Of a stretch of DNA of 64,000 bases, positions 33,514-44,404 are shown piece after piece. A program made the position numbers and the translations under genes. The stretch is from Panicum virgatum (lineage: Eukaryota > Streptophyta > Magnoliopsida > Poales > Poaceae): contig NC_053138.1 of assembly GCF_016808335.1 (NCBI RefSeq), positions 55,706,951 to 55,770,950 on the forward strand. The letters are read 5' to 3'. The notes beneath the pieces were generated by a model. It searched no databases. It worked only from the letters and a program-made list of their open reading frames with translations, and was not told the DNA's origin. Position 1 is the first letter of the stretch; each line of letters starts with the position of its first letter.

Positions 33514-34145
33514 ATGTTAGACTCCGGCAGGCCCAGCTGCGAATTGGACATGTCACCGTCCTCGAACCTGCTCGTTTGGCAATACCATGATCACACATGT
33601 CAATACCTGGCAACACCGGCCAGCCGCGTTGCACCGTAGAAGCTCACCAGCTGCAATATACCAATGTGCAATATGGAGCTCAACAGCAAGAAATCAATTT
33701 GATGCCTTTAGAAAGCATGACAACGAAGATCTCAAATTAGCTGCCTTGAAACTGATCACAGAAACCAGAACTGGTACTACTTGGCTTTTTTTTCTTTCAA
33801 ATAAACGCCTAACTGATAACCAGTTAGTGGTACGTGTCTTTTCAGATGAACTGCCTACATCACTCAATGGTTAAAACAATATTCAAAACTAGAAACAACT
33901 GCTTCTGCTGCTGAAATTACTGAACCATGCATCACCAGGTTAAGCTCTTTGAGCTCTTCCTGAGATGGCTGTCAAAGTGAAATGACAACAAATCGACAGG
34001 CCAAAATCAAATGGGTAGTGTTGTACAGCTTCTAGGTTGCTACCACAAACCTTGAACCAATCAGAGCTAAGTACCAGCAACCCGAAACAATGGCTTCCCT
34101 TTCGATGATCTGTATATAATAATTATCCTGTACACATTTTTGATG
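33514..34145. other. Intergenic region between convergent genes
   Basis: AT-rich sequence between the end of membrane-protein gene 2 and the stop codon of the lipase gene on -. It probably holds the 3' UTRs of both. No coding frame or element is recognised. Confidence 0.4.
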
Positions 34146-37100
34146 CTACAACGAGTCCATCTGGTCGTCAATGTCCTCCTCTGGAAGCTTTTCGATCAAC
34201 TGTTCCATTGTCTTAATGTATTTGGGCATGTAATGCTCTCTTATCATGGACCTCGCGAGTCGAATCTTGCTGTACAAATGTCGAGGTGTCTCGTACAGCG
34301 CGATAACCTCCTCCTGGGCTCCTTGCTCACTTGTGGTTACTTCTGCTGCTGCTGCTTGCAATCCAACCATGTGTAATATTCTCCCTGGGGGGTATAGCTG
34401 GTGTTGCTCTTGAGCAGAGGTTGACGGTGATAGCTCCTGCTTGTCGTCGGTCAAGGTCTCTAGGAGCTCCATGGCCTCTTCTTCGTCTGTTTCTTTCAGT
34501 GCTGATTCCTTTCCCTCCCTGTCAGCATCATCCTCATCTGATTCTTGAAGGTTTAGCTCACGAAGATCGATTGTGACTAGCTCAGCAGCAGCTTCGTCAG
34601 TAACTTTCACAGTTTTGACAGTAGTGTCAATTTGATCTTCCAAGTCATGTGTTTGTTTAGAAGATTCAACAGTCTGTTTCTGTGCAGCAACACATGACCA
34701 GCAAACCAGCACTGGGCGTTTCTTTACCACAGCATGGGTATCTGCTGAAGACTTGCTCCCAGCCTGCCAGAAAGGCATGAGGAATCGACTCATAAGTACT
34801 AGACATAAGTGATTTCCCATTTCATCTGTTTCAAGAACTAATGTTTGGAATATCATACCTCAGAAGTCTGAGATTGCAGCATATCAACATCTACAACCTT
34901 AGATCTTGGATCAGAGATGAAGGGCACATGAGATCTGATGAAACTCACAGAGCGGTTCACAAAACCTAAGAATCTAGTTTGCTGAATTTGTTTGCGAAGG
35001 TCGTGTGCCCAAGATGAAGCCATAACCTGCCAGCATTGACCGTGATGATAAATATATGTTCTCCTGTAAAGGCAGGAACTGTTTGCAGAAAGTAATTTTC
35101 CTTCCTTCTAAACAACTACAAAACTACTCAATATTGTTCTGGGTTTCACTTTGCTCAGATACTCAAATCTCAAGAAATAAAATGGTTGAGAGGTACCTCT
35201 GTACGAAGCTTGGCAGCAGAAGCTATGCCCAAAGATGGTACTAGGTCATTTCTGTTAACAATGGTGGTAACAAAGTCTTTGCCCGACTCAGCCAAGTCCC
35301 ACGTCATGCAAGCAGCTGAACAGAAATAGTGGAAATATACATCACGCAAAGTATTCAAACAAAAAATTTTGAGACAACAGTAATGTTCTGTTTTTGCAGA
35401 TGTTAGATTCTAGTAATGAGGCTTCTGGATATATTTCAGAGGAATATGTTCCGATGATGCATAGCTCAACATGGCCATCTTAAAACATTGATTGCCATTA
35501 TAAATATGACATCATTATTTGAGTTTTTGCCATCCTTTTTTTTATTAAGGGTGTTGCTAGAGCTTTCTCTAAAAACGAAAAGGATGATTGCAAATGCTGG
35601 CAGGTGAACCAGTCTTTAAAAGTTTAGCGGGAAGAGGGGAAGAGGTCAATATGGCATTTTAGTGATATTCGCAAATGGAAATTTAATGATTTTCCGCAAC
35701 TTATGGTGTTGAATGTTAAAATTATCGTTTCTTGCGGTAAAACAAAGACAACAGTACCTGGCCCAAATGCAATACAAGTGGATGATGACAGCTTTTCATT
35801 CTCACGTAGGATGTATGTTAGTATTGTTGCAATCCCAGCTCCCATTGAATGTCCAATGATCTAAATAAAACAAAAAAGCTATCATTTGTTAGTAAAACGA
35901 AGAAAGGGTCAGATGCAAGACACATATTCAACATCATATGCTGTCTGTGATAAGTCAAACATAAACAAATGCAGGAATAGATAGAAGTTCTCTTCTGAAA
36001 TAAGCAATCATAAGAATGAAAAATAACTGAAAGAAATAAATAAATAAATTATTTTTTAGGTTCTGTACATGAAAGTGATGGGAGTTGGCATGCACCAGTT
36101 AGCTAACAAAACTGTAATGACATTGAAATCACACATAAACAACACTATTAAGCTGTTTGGCATCAATTTCATACTAATTTGCTAAAATTTTAACATCTCT
36201 GAGTGATGTGCACTAATTCTATCTACTCATGGTAGTCATAACTTTAAGTTCACACATTTGTAGTTTAGGCAATCTATTTGTTAGCATTCTTGCTCAGCAC
36301 TTGACAATCCCACAAAATCCATTGATGATACTTTACAGCAAGAGCATTTCAGTACTTTTACTTTGGTTTCAAGGGGGGGAAATCCACTTGGTTACAACTT
36401 GCAGTTCCACCTTTAGCATTCGCAACTTAGGTTGCTTTTAGGTGAAATTTGTTTGGTGAGCATCTATTGTGAATTGGATACTCCCTCTGTCCTGAAATAT
36501 AAGGACAAACAAAAATGCCTTATATTTCAGGACAGAGGGAGTATGAAGTTATGAAATCAATTCAGAATTAGAGAATCACCATTCACTTGTTTGTTAATGT
36601 ATTACAATTAGTAGATAATGAGGAAATCTGTAGTCAGACGTGATAAACTAAAAGAGATAGACTATCAATATTCAATAGCATGAGTATTGATGATGCAGAA
36701 TGGTTAAACATCAAAAGATCACCTGAATAGGTGCTCGCAAGAAGTGAAAAAATTACCTTAATATCGTAGTCTGGGAATTGCTCCACTGCTTTACTTAGGC
36801 AAGGAATGGCTCGTTTTGCAATCCATCGAGCTCCTGCAACCATTCCACAATGGGAATACCCCAACACTACGTTGGAGACACGACCTTCTTGGACCACTAC
36901 ATGATGAAATGGAACCTCAGCACCAGTTGCCGCTGTCAGCCGCTCCTTAACACTGATAGCCCCACGAATGAAAAGGAGAAAGCATTTGCTACTTCTGTCG
37001 CGAACAACTGTGAAAGCAGGCTTCAAGAGCTGCATGATAGCAGAGAATTTCAGACGGTTAGTCTTCACTCATCATCACTAGTTTAGTACTGGTATGAAGG

Positions 37101-38850
37101 CTCATGGGACATCCAAGTCTCAACTCTCAATACATAATTTTTCTTGAAAAACTTCAATACATAATTGACAATAGAGAGATGACTGATACTTACGCACCCT
37201 CGCCTTAGATTTCTTTATAAGAACATCGTTCTGGTCATATCCGCCAAACTCCAAAAACACGTTGTATGGCTTCTTCGAGAAATACATGCATAGCTTCAGG
37301 TATCCGAGTAGCGAAATCAGCTCCTGCCTTACCTGAGGCCCATCCAGTAGTACAGAATCGCTTCCAGCATACTCATGCTGCAGATTACCCTGAGATGAAA
37401 CGGTAAACTGATGTCATACCCATCTCAAAATGTAGTCTGCCGACATCATGGTTGATAAAAAATGAGAGACTACAAAAAGGTAAGGCTGCGAGGTGATAAA
37501 ATTCTGGAAGAAATCTTTTAGCACTTGTGATTCTAGAATGTACAATACTTTGAGCAACTAGAGACAACTAGCATCTTATCCTAAAGTTACGTATCAGGTT
37601 CAAATCTAGCCATCGCTTAACTTTACATCTTTACTGGCTAAATAAATGAAAGTGGAGTTCAGTTTTGGGGAGAGAAAGTAGGGTTAGTTATTTATTTTAT
37701 ATAAAACAGCCCTCTGATTTGAAATCAAGAAATCAAATTTAATAGGAATATGCTAAAGTGATTCCACTATATGATGGATCATATTCATATCACCAAATAT
37801 ATGAACCAGTAGCATTCCGTCAAAACAGATGTCATCACTCATCAGCAACGTAGGAGAGAACTAGGCACGAGTAGCCACGTAACCTCCTATGCTAGCTAGG
37901 ATAAGCATGTAAGTGCTGAGGTATGACTTGGTTCAAAAATGGAAGCAACTGTACGGACTTGCCGCGAAACTGAAGCAAAAAGATTTCCATCAACAATAAT
38001 ATAGAAAAATATTGTTAAGTAACACACGCTATTTAGTCCTGTGGGCTGCTCAGAGCAGAGCAGGATCAAATTACTAACCCACGCTATTTTCGTTTAAAAA
38101 GGCCGTCAATCAAGATTCAAGAAGGGGAGCACAAAGAAGCAAGTAAAGCCCTACTCTATCTACGGCATAAATGGCGACGAAAAATCGGAGCAGGAGAAAA
38201 GGAATCCTTGCACATGACCAAGGTCCATCTTTTCTTGCACGCAAGATCCTTCCTAGGAGATATTTTTCCTTTTCGCGGTTTTCAAACGGGATAAGGAAAA
38301 ATGGGAAAAAGCGACAAGCAAGCTTGACGACCCAGGAAAATATATACTACTACTACCACCAAGGAAGCAACCAATCACCTCCAAGTGTAGAAAATCTTTT
38401 TTAAAAAATCTCGAGCAAGAACAAATTAACCATTCCACGGCGCGCAATGGGGAAGAACGCAGCTGCTAGTAGTAGAGTACGACGGCGGCGATCGGCGAGG
38501 GGACGCACCTGCTGCCGCATGTGGTACTTGATCCCGAAGGCGAGCTCCCCGAGGGCCCACTTGCCGAGCGTCTCCGCCCAGGTGAACCGCACGGTGCGCG
38601 CCGCGACGGCGGCGGCCGCGCCCCACCCGTCCGGGGCGCGCTCGGGGGGCCACGGCCGCCCCGCCCGCGCCTGCTCCTTCCGCTGCCGTCGCTTCTCCCG
38701 GGCCTCCTCCCTCCGCAGCCGCCGCGCCTCCGCGGCCGCCGACACGGCCGACGATAGCAGCCGGTCCTCCCGGTCGTCGCCCGCGGCGTCCCCGCAGAGC
38801 CGGCCCGACAGGACCAGGTACACCAGCACCGCCGTCCCCGCCGCGCCCAT
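34146..38850 (-). CDS. Class 3 lipase (mono-/diacylglycerol lipase type)
   Basis: Alpha/beta hydrolase expected to cleave acylglycerols. Seven exons on -: 38509-38850 (ATG, N-terminal hydrophobic segment GTAVLVYLVLSG), 37198-37389, 36757-37029, 35758-35860, 35197-35315, 34859-35026 and 34146-34763. All junctions have GT..AG ends and phases agree, giving 1815 bp and 604 residues. The N-terminal lipase region includes FLLFIRGAISVKERLTAATGAEVPFHH. The nucleophile elbow GHSMGAG is in exon 4, the likely catalytic Asp in NRNDLVPSLG (exon 5), and a candidate His in PPGRILHM (exon 7). The C-terminal part is acidic and low-complexity. Plant relatives carry RGTHS where this protein has RGAIS. Intron 3 contains a Stowaway MITE. 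The gene looks intact; the substrate is inferred from family. Confidence 0.88.
36481..36541. mobile_element. Short palindromic Stowaway-like MITE in a lipase intron
   Basis: 61 bp with perfect 24-bp arms (CTCCCTCTGTCCTGAAATAT and onward) around a short loop, flanked by TA duplications at 36479-36480 and 36542-36543. In the lipase transcript it would fold into a strong hairpin. Confidence 0.82.
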
Positions 38851-39157
38851 CGGCGGCGGCGGCGCGGGCAAAGAGCACGAGCTCGCGCTGGCGCTGGCGC
38901 CTGCGCGCGCGCGGGGTTTCCGCCGTGTGCAGGTGTGTAGGTGTCGAAGCGAGGAGAAGGGGGGGGGGGGGTCGTTGGGTCGGGACGGGAGGGGGCTGCG
39001 GGCGGCTAAATTGGAGCGAGACCAAGGACCAAAAGACGGATTTGCCCCTGGGATTTTAACGTTACATTTCACTTCACTTTGTGTACGTGCTCTTTTCTCC
39101 ACATGCGGGGCCATCGGCACTTGGGCAGTCAATTGTGATCGGGTTTGGTTAAATGTA
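38851..39157 (-). promoter_or_regulatory. Lipase upstream region
   Basis: About 300 bp between the lipase ATG and a TIR element. GC-rich 5' UTR-like sequence next to the gene includes a run of 13 G (38959-38971). No TATA box can be assigned with confidence, so this is the available space for a core promoter rather than an identified site. Confidence 0.35.
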
Positions 39158-40281
39158 GGTCTGCTAATGGGTTGGGTTGAAATGGGTTTTATGAGGTGGG
39201 TTTTGAAATGGAATGTGTTTGGATGATTTAAAATGGGTTGTATTAGTTAATGGGGTGGGTCGGGGCGGGTTCTATATAAATGCGGGTTGAGGCGGGTTGG
39301 GGTGGGTTGAAATGGATACTTTTTACAAAATAGAATAACTATATATAAATGTGGGTCCCACGTGAGAGCTGGACTCTGAAATTAAAACCACGTGTTTATA
39401 TCAGAAAATTTTATCGAAATTGACTGAATTTTGTTGGAGATGACTCAGTACGACTGGCAGCTATTTTGTGCAAAGCAGTGTGGCTAGAACTATGTGTGGG
39501 CCCCACATGAAGAGTCGGACCCTGGAATTAAAACCTCGCGTTCACACTATAAAATTTTATCGAAATTGACTGAAATTTGTTGGAGATGACTCAGTACGAC
39601 TGGCAGCTACTCTGTGCAAAGCAGCGTGGTTAGAACTACACGTGGGCTCCACATCAAGAGCCGGACCCTAGAATTAAAACCTCGCGTTCACACTATAAAA
39701 TTTTATCGAAATTGACTGAAATTTGTTGGAGATGACTCAGTACGACTGGCAGCTACTCTGTGCAAAGCAGCGTGGCTAGAACTACACGTGGGCTCCACAT
39801 CAAGAGCCGGACCCTAGAATTAAAACCTCGCGTTCACACTATAAAATTTTATCGAAATTGACTGAAATTTGTTGAAGATGACTCAGTACGACTGGCAGCT
39901 ACTCTGTGCAAAGTAGCGTGGCTAGAACTACACGTGGGCTCCACATCAAGACTCGGACCCTGAAATTAAAACCTCGCGTTCACACTATAAAATTTTATCG
40001 AAATTGACTGAAATTTTTAGAGATGAGTCAATATGACTGACAAATACTCTGTGCAAAGTAGTGTGGCTAGACATATATGTGGTCCCCACATTAAGTGTAG
40101 AACCACTAAATTCCTCTGCATAGTAGAACCCATGGGTTTTTATGCGTTACCCGCTTATAATGGGGCGGGTTGGTTAGAGTTGAGAAATTAACTAATTGGG
40201 TTGGCTGGGGTTAGGTATCTAAATATGTTAATTTTGGGTGGAGTTGGGTATGGTGCGGGTTTCAACCCATTAGCAAGGCTA
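39158..40281. mobile_element. TIR element with internal tandem repeats, possible Mutator type
   Basis: 1124 bp flanked by a perfect 10-bp direct repeat GTTAAATGTA (39148-39157, 40282-40291). The ends contain inverted GCTAATGGGTTG..TTGAAA. Subterminal regions are rich in GGGTTGGGGCGGG-type sequence. The centre is a tandem array of a 146-bp unit. A 9-10 bp target duplication points to Mutator-like elements. It carries no coding sequence. Confidence 0.68.
39345..40100. repeat. 146-bp tandem array (about five units)
   Basis: The marker TGACTCAGTACGACTGGCAG recurs at 39441, 39587, 39733 and 39879, with a diverged fifth copy at 40023; spacing is 146, 146, 146 and 144 bp. Units 2-4 are nearly identical, and the outer units are more diverged. 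Each unit contains a TGACTCA box (AP-1/bZIP-like core) and an ACGTGGG or similar box. Confidence 0.9.
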
Positions 40282-40291
40282 GTTAAATGTA

Positions 40292-41936
40292 AGTGTTGAA
40301 GCTCGGGCTTACGTCTAAGAGGATATTTCAGTAATTCTTTAATTTTCCTTCTTTTGTTGAGAAAGTAGCAAAAGGTTTTTCTTTTAACATCTCCAGAGAA
40401 GAAAATTACTCGGTATATATGCCAGGTGGATACCTTAGTTGCTAATTGTCGTAGCGGCAGCCCTGCCGCTAAATACCTTAGCTGACGGTTTAAAACCATG
40501 GTAGATATACTTGCTTGGTACATAATATATAGTAAAGTTGGAATTATTGGGATGATGCCTGCTAGATATCTAATTGCTCATTAGAATACATGTGAGTTTG
40601 CGTGTATGTATTGCTGTATAGAATGGCCCATCATCTCCATTCGTTTTCGCCGCGCCCTTTCTGGTTGATTATTTGAGTTAGCATGTTCAATAATTACTTG
40701 ACATGCTTTGGCGGTTGCCTTCTTCAACAAGTAATGAGGTTAAGCATATACTTCCTTCATTTTTATTTACTTGCTAATCTTATCTATTTGAAAATTGAGC
40801 GTACGGTTGCTTGCACCTTTGCTAGAGTTGTGGACAGGCTATAGCTGGCTTTCCAACCTCCTCTGTGCTTCCTTGCGAAGCGAGGGGGCTGCTCAGACTA
40901 ATTCTAGCCACCACACACAGAGAAAACCATTCGGTCGTGCATATATCATACTAATTAAGCAATGGTTTGTGAGGATGCAATCCCACAAAATTCCTTGGAA
41001 GCACGTCATGGAAGCACGTCATTGTTAGGTCAAAGGCACTAACTCGGATTTTAAAACCAAACTGTGCGTTTTTATCAAAGTGATTTTAACCTATATTTAT
41101 TATTTATATTCATAGATATATTATTGTTTTCTGCATATATTTATTTACACTCATACTAGCTAGCTAGCTGTGGCTCAATTTCTGTATATCAATTTCAAAT
41201 CATTCATTTTCGGAATTCTCTCCCGCTTTGATTTTTTAGTGTATGATTTACGACCCATGGATTGTTGGACTTAAGAGTCAAGATGAGCACAAGAAGACAT
41301 TAGCTTTAAGCGAAGAAAATTATATATATCATGCCTTATTAGCTGCCCTCTATGTGTAGTTGAACCATTTGGACCTTGGACTTGGTCTCAACACTCATAT
41401 TTTATCCCCTTCCAAATGCCCACCAAACATAAGCTTGGCCTTTTAATTAAGGCGAGGGCATTCTAGTCCATCCAAATGGCAGGGCGAATGCTGCAGCTAG
41501 TGGGCGCCTTTTGCCGAGCTGGAATGGGCCACTGGCGGGGCAGAATATGGGAGCGCATATGAGAGCTCCCCCCCCCCCCCCCCCCCCCGCCCCAAACGTG
41601 GGCCCCACGTCCCGGGAAGCCCTGTCACACATCACAGCCCATCTTAATTTAACGTATAAACGTCTCCTAATCCAGGGAGCAAACACGAGTATGATCTTCG
41701 AACTGTGATTGAGTGAAAGAAATGGCTGCTGCATGAAGGATGTTGATGGAGGAATAACTCTGGGGGAATAATGTTTATTCCTCAGGTATCTCCCTGATTT
41801 TATGCCTGGGTATTCCGTACTTGCAGGACTGGATTTAGAGCCCACCGTGTGATATCGATCGTCATCCGGTTTCGATCGCGTCGCGCCTCAAAGCATTCGT
41901 GCGGACCGGTCGAGCTGCCTCGGAGTTTATGGTTTG
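40292..41936. other. Intergenic region
   Basis: AT-rich, with no coding frame that can be supported. It contains a run of 21 C at 41568-41588. At 41454-41850 the sequence is more GC-rich but has no recognisable product. Confidence 0.4.
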
Positions 41937-43496
41937 TGAGGAGCGAGAGTACTCTATCTTACCTGTGATGAGTGAATTGTCAACCGTACTATGTGATCGT
42001 GCGCTTGGTCTTTGGATTGCAGGTACACGGGAGTCGAGAGTCGACGGAGAGTTGCCGTGGAGGAGCTCGGGCCGGGCGGCAGCTGTGGCGTCCACTCCTG
42101 GATCGAGGGCGCAAGCGGCGACGGAAGCCGGGTTTCTTGGTTTGCGCCACAAAATCAAGGAGGCAGACAGCAGTTGAAGACGACAAGTCGTGGAGGCACG
42201 GGCGTCGGTCTCGGGACTGGCGGAGACGACGGGCGTCGACGGCGTCTAGGGCCTCGCTACGGGCGAGGAGGTGACGGGCGTCGGGCGGCGTCTAGGGCCG
42301 TCAGAAGGCCGAGGCGGGAACGGCGTCTAGGGCCACGGCGTGGAGGCGGGAATCTTCCCGCGCGAGGAGTTTTGACGGTTTTCTCAAAACCGGCCACCTA
42401 CCCGGGTTTCGCGGACCCTCCAAAACTGCGGACCGGATCTTCATCAAGATGGCGGCATCGTGGAGAAGACTTCGTTCCGAAGAAAGAACCTCAGCCGTCA
42501 GATGGGATCGTGTACAGGGGGTACTGCAGACCAACCGGTCTGACCGGTCCCTGGCACCGGTCTGACCGGTCTCCGCGGGTATAAATACTCCTTCACTTGT
42601 ATTAGATCGTGCGGCTTTTGTAACTTGTCCGTGAATTGCTCTTGCTCCCAGGTCGCCGCCCCTGTGCCTCCCCCCGTTCTTCTTTTTAGAGTAGGATTTG
42701 ATTATGGATTTGTGAGACTTTGTATTGGATTTGATTGGGAAAGGAGGCCCCATCCTCCTTGTGCCCTCTGGGCTTTTGAATCAATTCAATCCCCTCGTTT
42801 TTGTGCCTTTGTGTGATGGATTTTGATTTCGTTGTTGGTGCACATGATTGCGAGGATTCTGTGAGCTTTTTGTTGTGATTCCCGTGCTTTTAGTCCTATC
42901 CCAGACCCTCTGGAATCACGAGCTCTTTCGAATTGGATTTCTTGAGTTCTTGAGAAAACCCCACCCTTTTTGATCTCATCCCGAAATTCTCATGCTATGA
43001 AGATCTTTTGGGCGAGATACCTTGGGGATATGTTCACGGGGTAGATACGAAGCTTTCCTCCAAGTTTCATCAGATTTGGACTTTGTTTGCTCGAGATTCG
43101 TGGTTTAAGGTCTCGTTCACGGGGTTTTTTGGGTGTCGACCGGTCAGACCGGTAGGCAAGATCGGTCAGACCGGTCAGACCAGTAGGCAAGATCGGTCAG
43201 ACCGGTCTAGCCGTGTTCAGGCCCCCGACCGGTCAGACTGGTCAGTTGCACCGGTCAGATCGGTCCTGGCTGATCAGTTCTGCGGTTTCTCTCGATTCGC
43301 TTTCGATTTGCTTCGTGGTTTCGCTCGCTCGTTCGAGGCCTTTTGTGTTGGTTTAGCTTATTCATAGCTATTCCAAACTTTGGTCAGAACGCTTGAGGGC
43401 TTGGGTGATTTTGGGATATAGACCGATGTGTTGAATTTCGAGAGAAATTTCGATCGGCTCCCATTCACCCCTCTGTTCGCCGATTTCGGTCCCTCA
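41937..43496 (+). repeat. Solo LTR of the Sirevirus-like Copia family
   Basis: 1560 bp starting TGAGG and ending CCTCA, with a perfect 5-bp GTTTG duplication on both sides (41932-41936, 43497-43501). It aligns end to end with the 3' LTR at 7825-9388. TATA box at 42580-42587. ACCGGTCTGACCGGT clusters lie at about 42534-42572 and 43136-43265. The structure shows normal integrase insertion followed by LTR-LTR recombination. Confidence 0.93.
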
Positions 43497-43501
43497 GTTT
43501 G

Positions 43502-44076
43502 TTAGCAAGCAACTCTGGACGCGAAGCTCTTCGCGGTGCCTTGTGCGCGAAATGTTCTTATCAACTTAAAATTATGCATGTATGTTCAATTTTTTTATGT
43601 TAACTCGAAAAGTATATAGGTTGTTCAAATAACAGACGGATCCCTTCTGCATTCTCCATTATCGCGCGCCACGTGCTCGATAAGTTCGTTCCGATCCCTT
43701 TTCTGTTCTTCGACGTGCCGACGACGGTAACATGATATGCGATTTTTGTCTGTAGCGCAACCCGATCTAAAATTTCGATAACACGACGACGGGCAATAAC
43801 ACAGCAGAACAGCAAGCTGCCCATGCAGCTAACCAGGGAGGGGGAGAGGGGGCAGTCATTCCATCCTCTTTGCATCATATTCACACGGTTCTGAATTGTA
43901 CGTTGTTTTGGCATATCTAGATATATATGTTTTGTCAGTTTTCTAGATATATAATACATATCTAGATACATAACAAAATCTATGAATCTAGGTTTGACAA
44001 AATGACCTATAATTTGAAACGGATGGATACTTAAGATCTACTGCCACATAAGATCCTGGCACGGAATCGATACCAG
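43502..44076. other. Intergenic region
   Basis: AT-rich sequence with a cluster of TCTAGATAT repeats near 43910-43990. No gene is seen. Confidence 0.4.
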
Positions 44077-44404
44077 GGCCGTGTTTGGTTCTTTCTTTGG
44101 AAGAAGATGGCACACAAGCCGAGAAACTTTGACCGTTAATTACGATATTGAACAAAGTCAGTTTGCAAAACTAACTCCAGAACCCCTGCGCTAGGAACCT
44201 GAAGAATTTAATGAGGCCTTTGACCACGTGATTAGAGGATTGTTATTGTAGCATCACTGTAACCAATCTTCGATTAATTACCGTCATTAAATTCGTCGCG
44301 AAAAGCTATACTCATTTCTGAAAAGATTTTACAAATAGATTTCATTTAGCACTCCATGCTTGCGAGATTCTTTTCTCGGCTTGTGTGCACGGGAAAACCA
44401 AACC
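44077..44404. mobile_element. Tourist-like MITE
   Basis: About 328 bp with inverted ends built on GTTTGGTT and matching internal arms (CACACAAGCCGAGAAA near the left, TTTCTCGGCTTGTGTG near the right). A 3-bp CAG repeat flanks it (44074-44076, 44405-44407). Confidence 0.65.

Noticed and set aside
38447..39226. Open frame on + opposite the first lipase exon
   Set aside because: The - strand has the correct start, splice donor and phase with the next lipase exon; the + frame is compositional.
39345..40100. The regular 146-bp array considered as a centromeric satellite or CRISPR-like array
   Set aside because: Only about five units, enclosed by terminal inverted repeats and a 10-bp target duplication, in a gene-rich setting; spacers and repeats of CRISPR type are absent.
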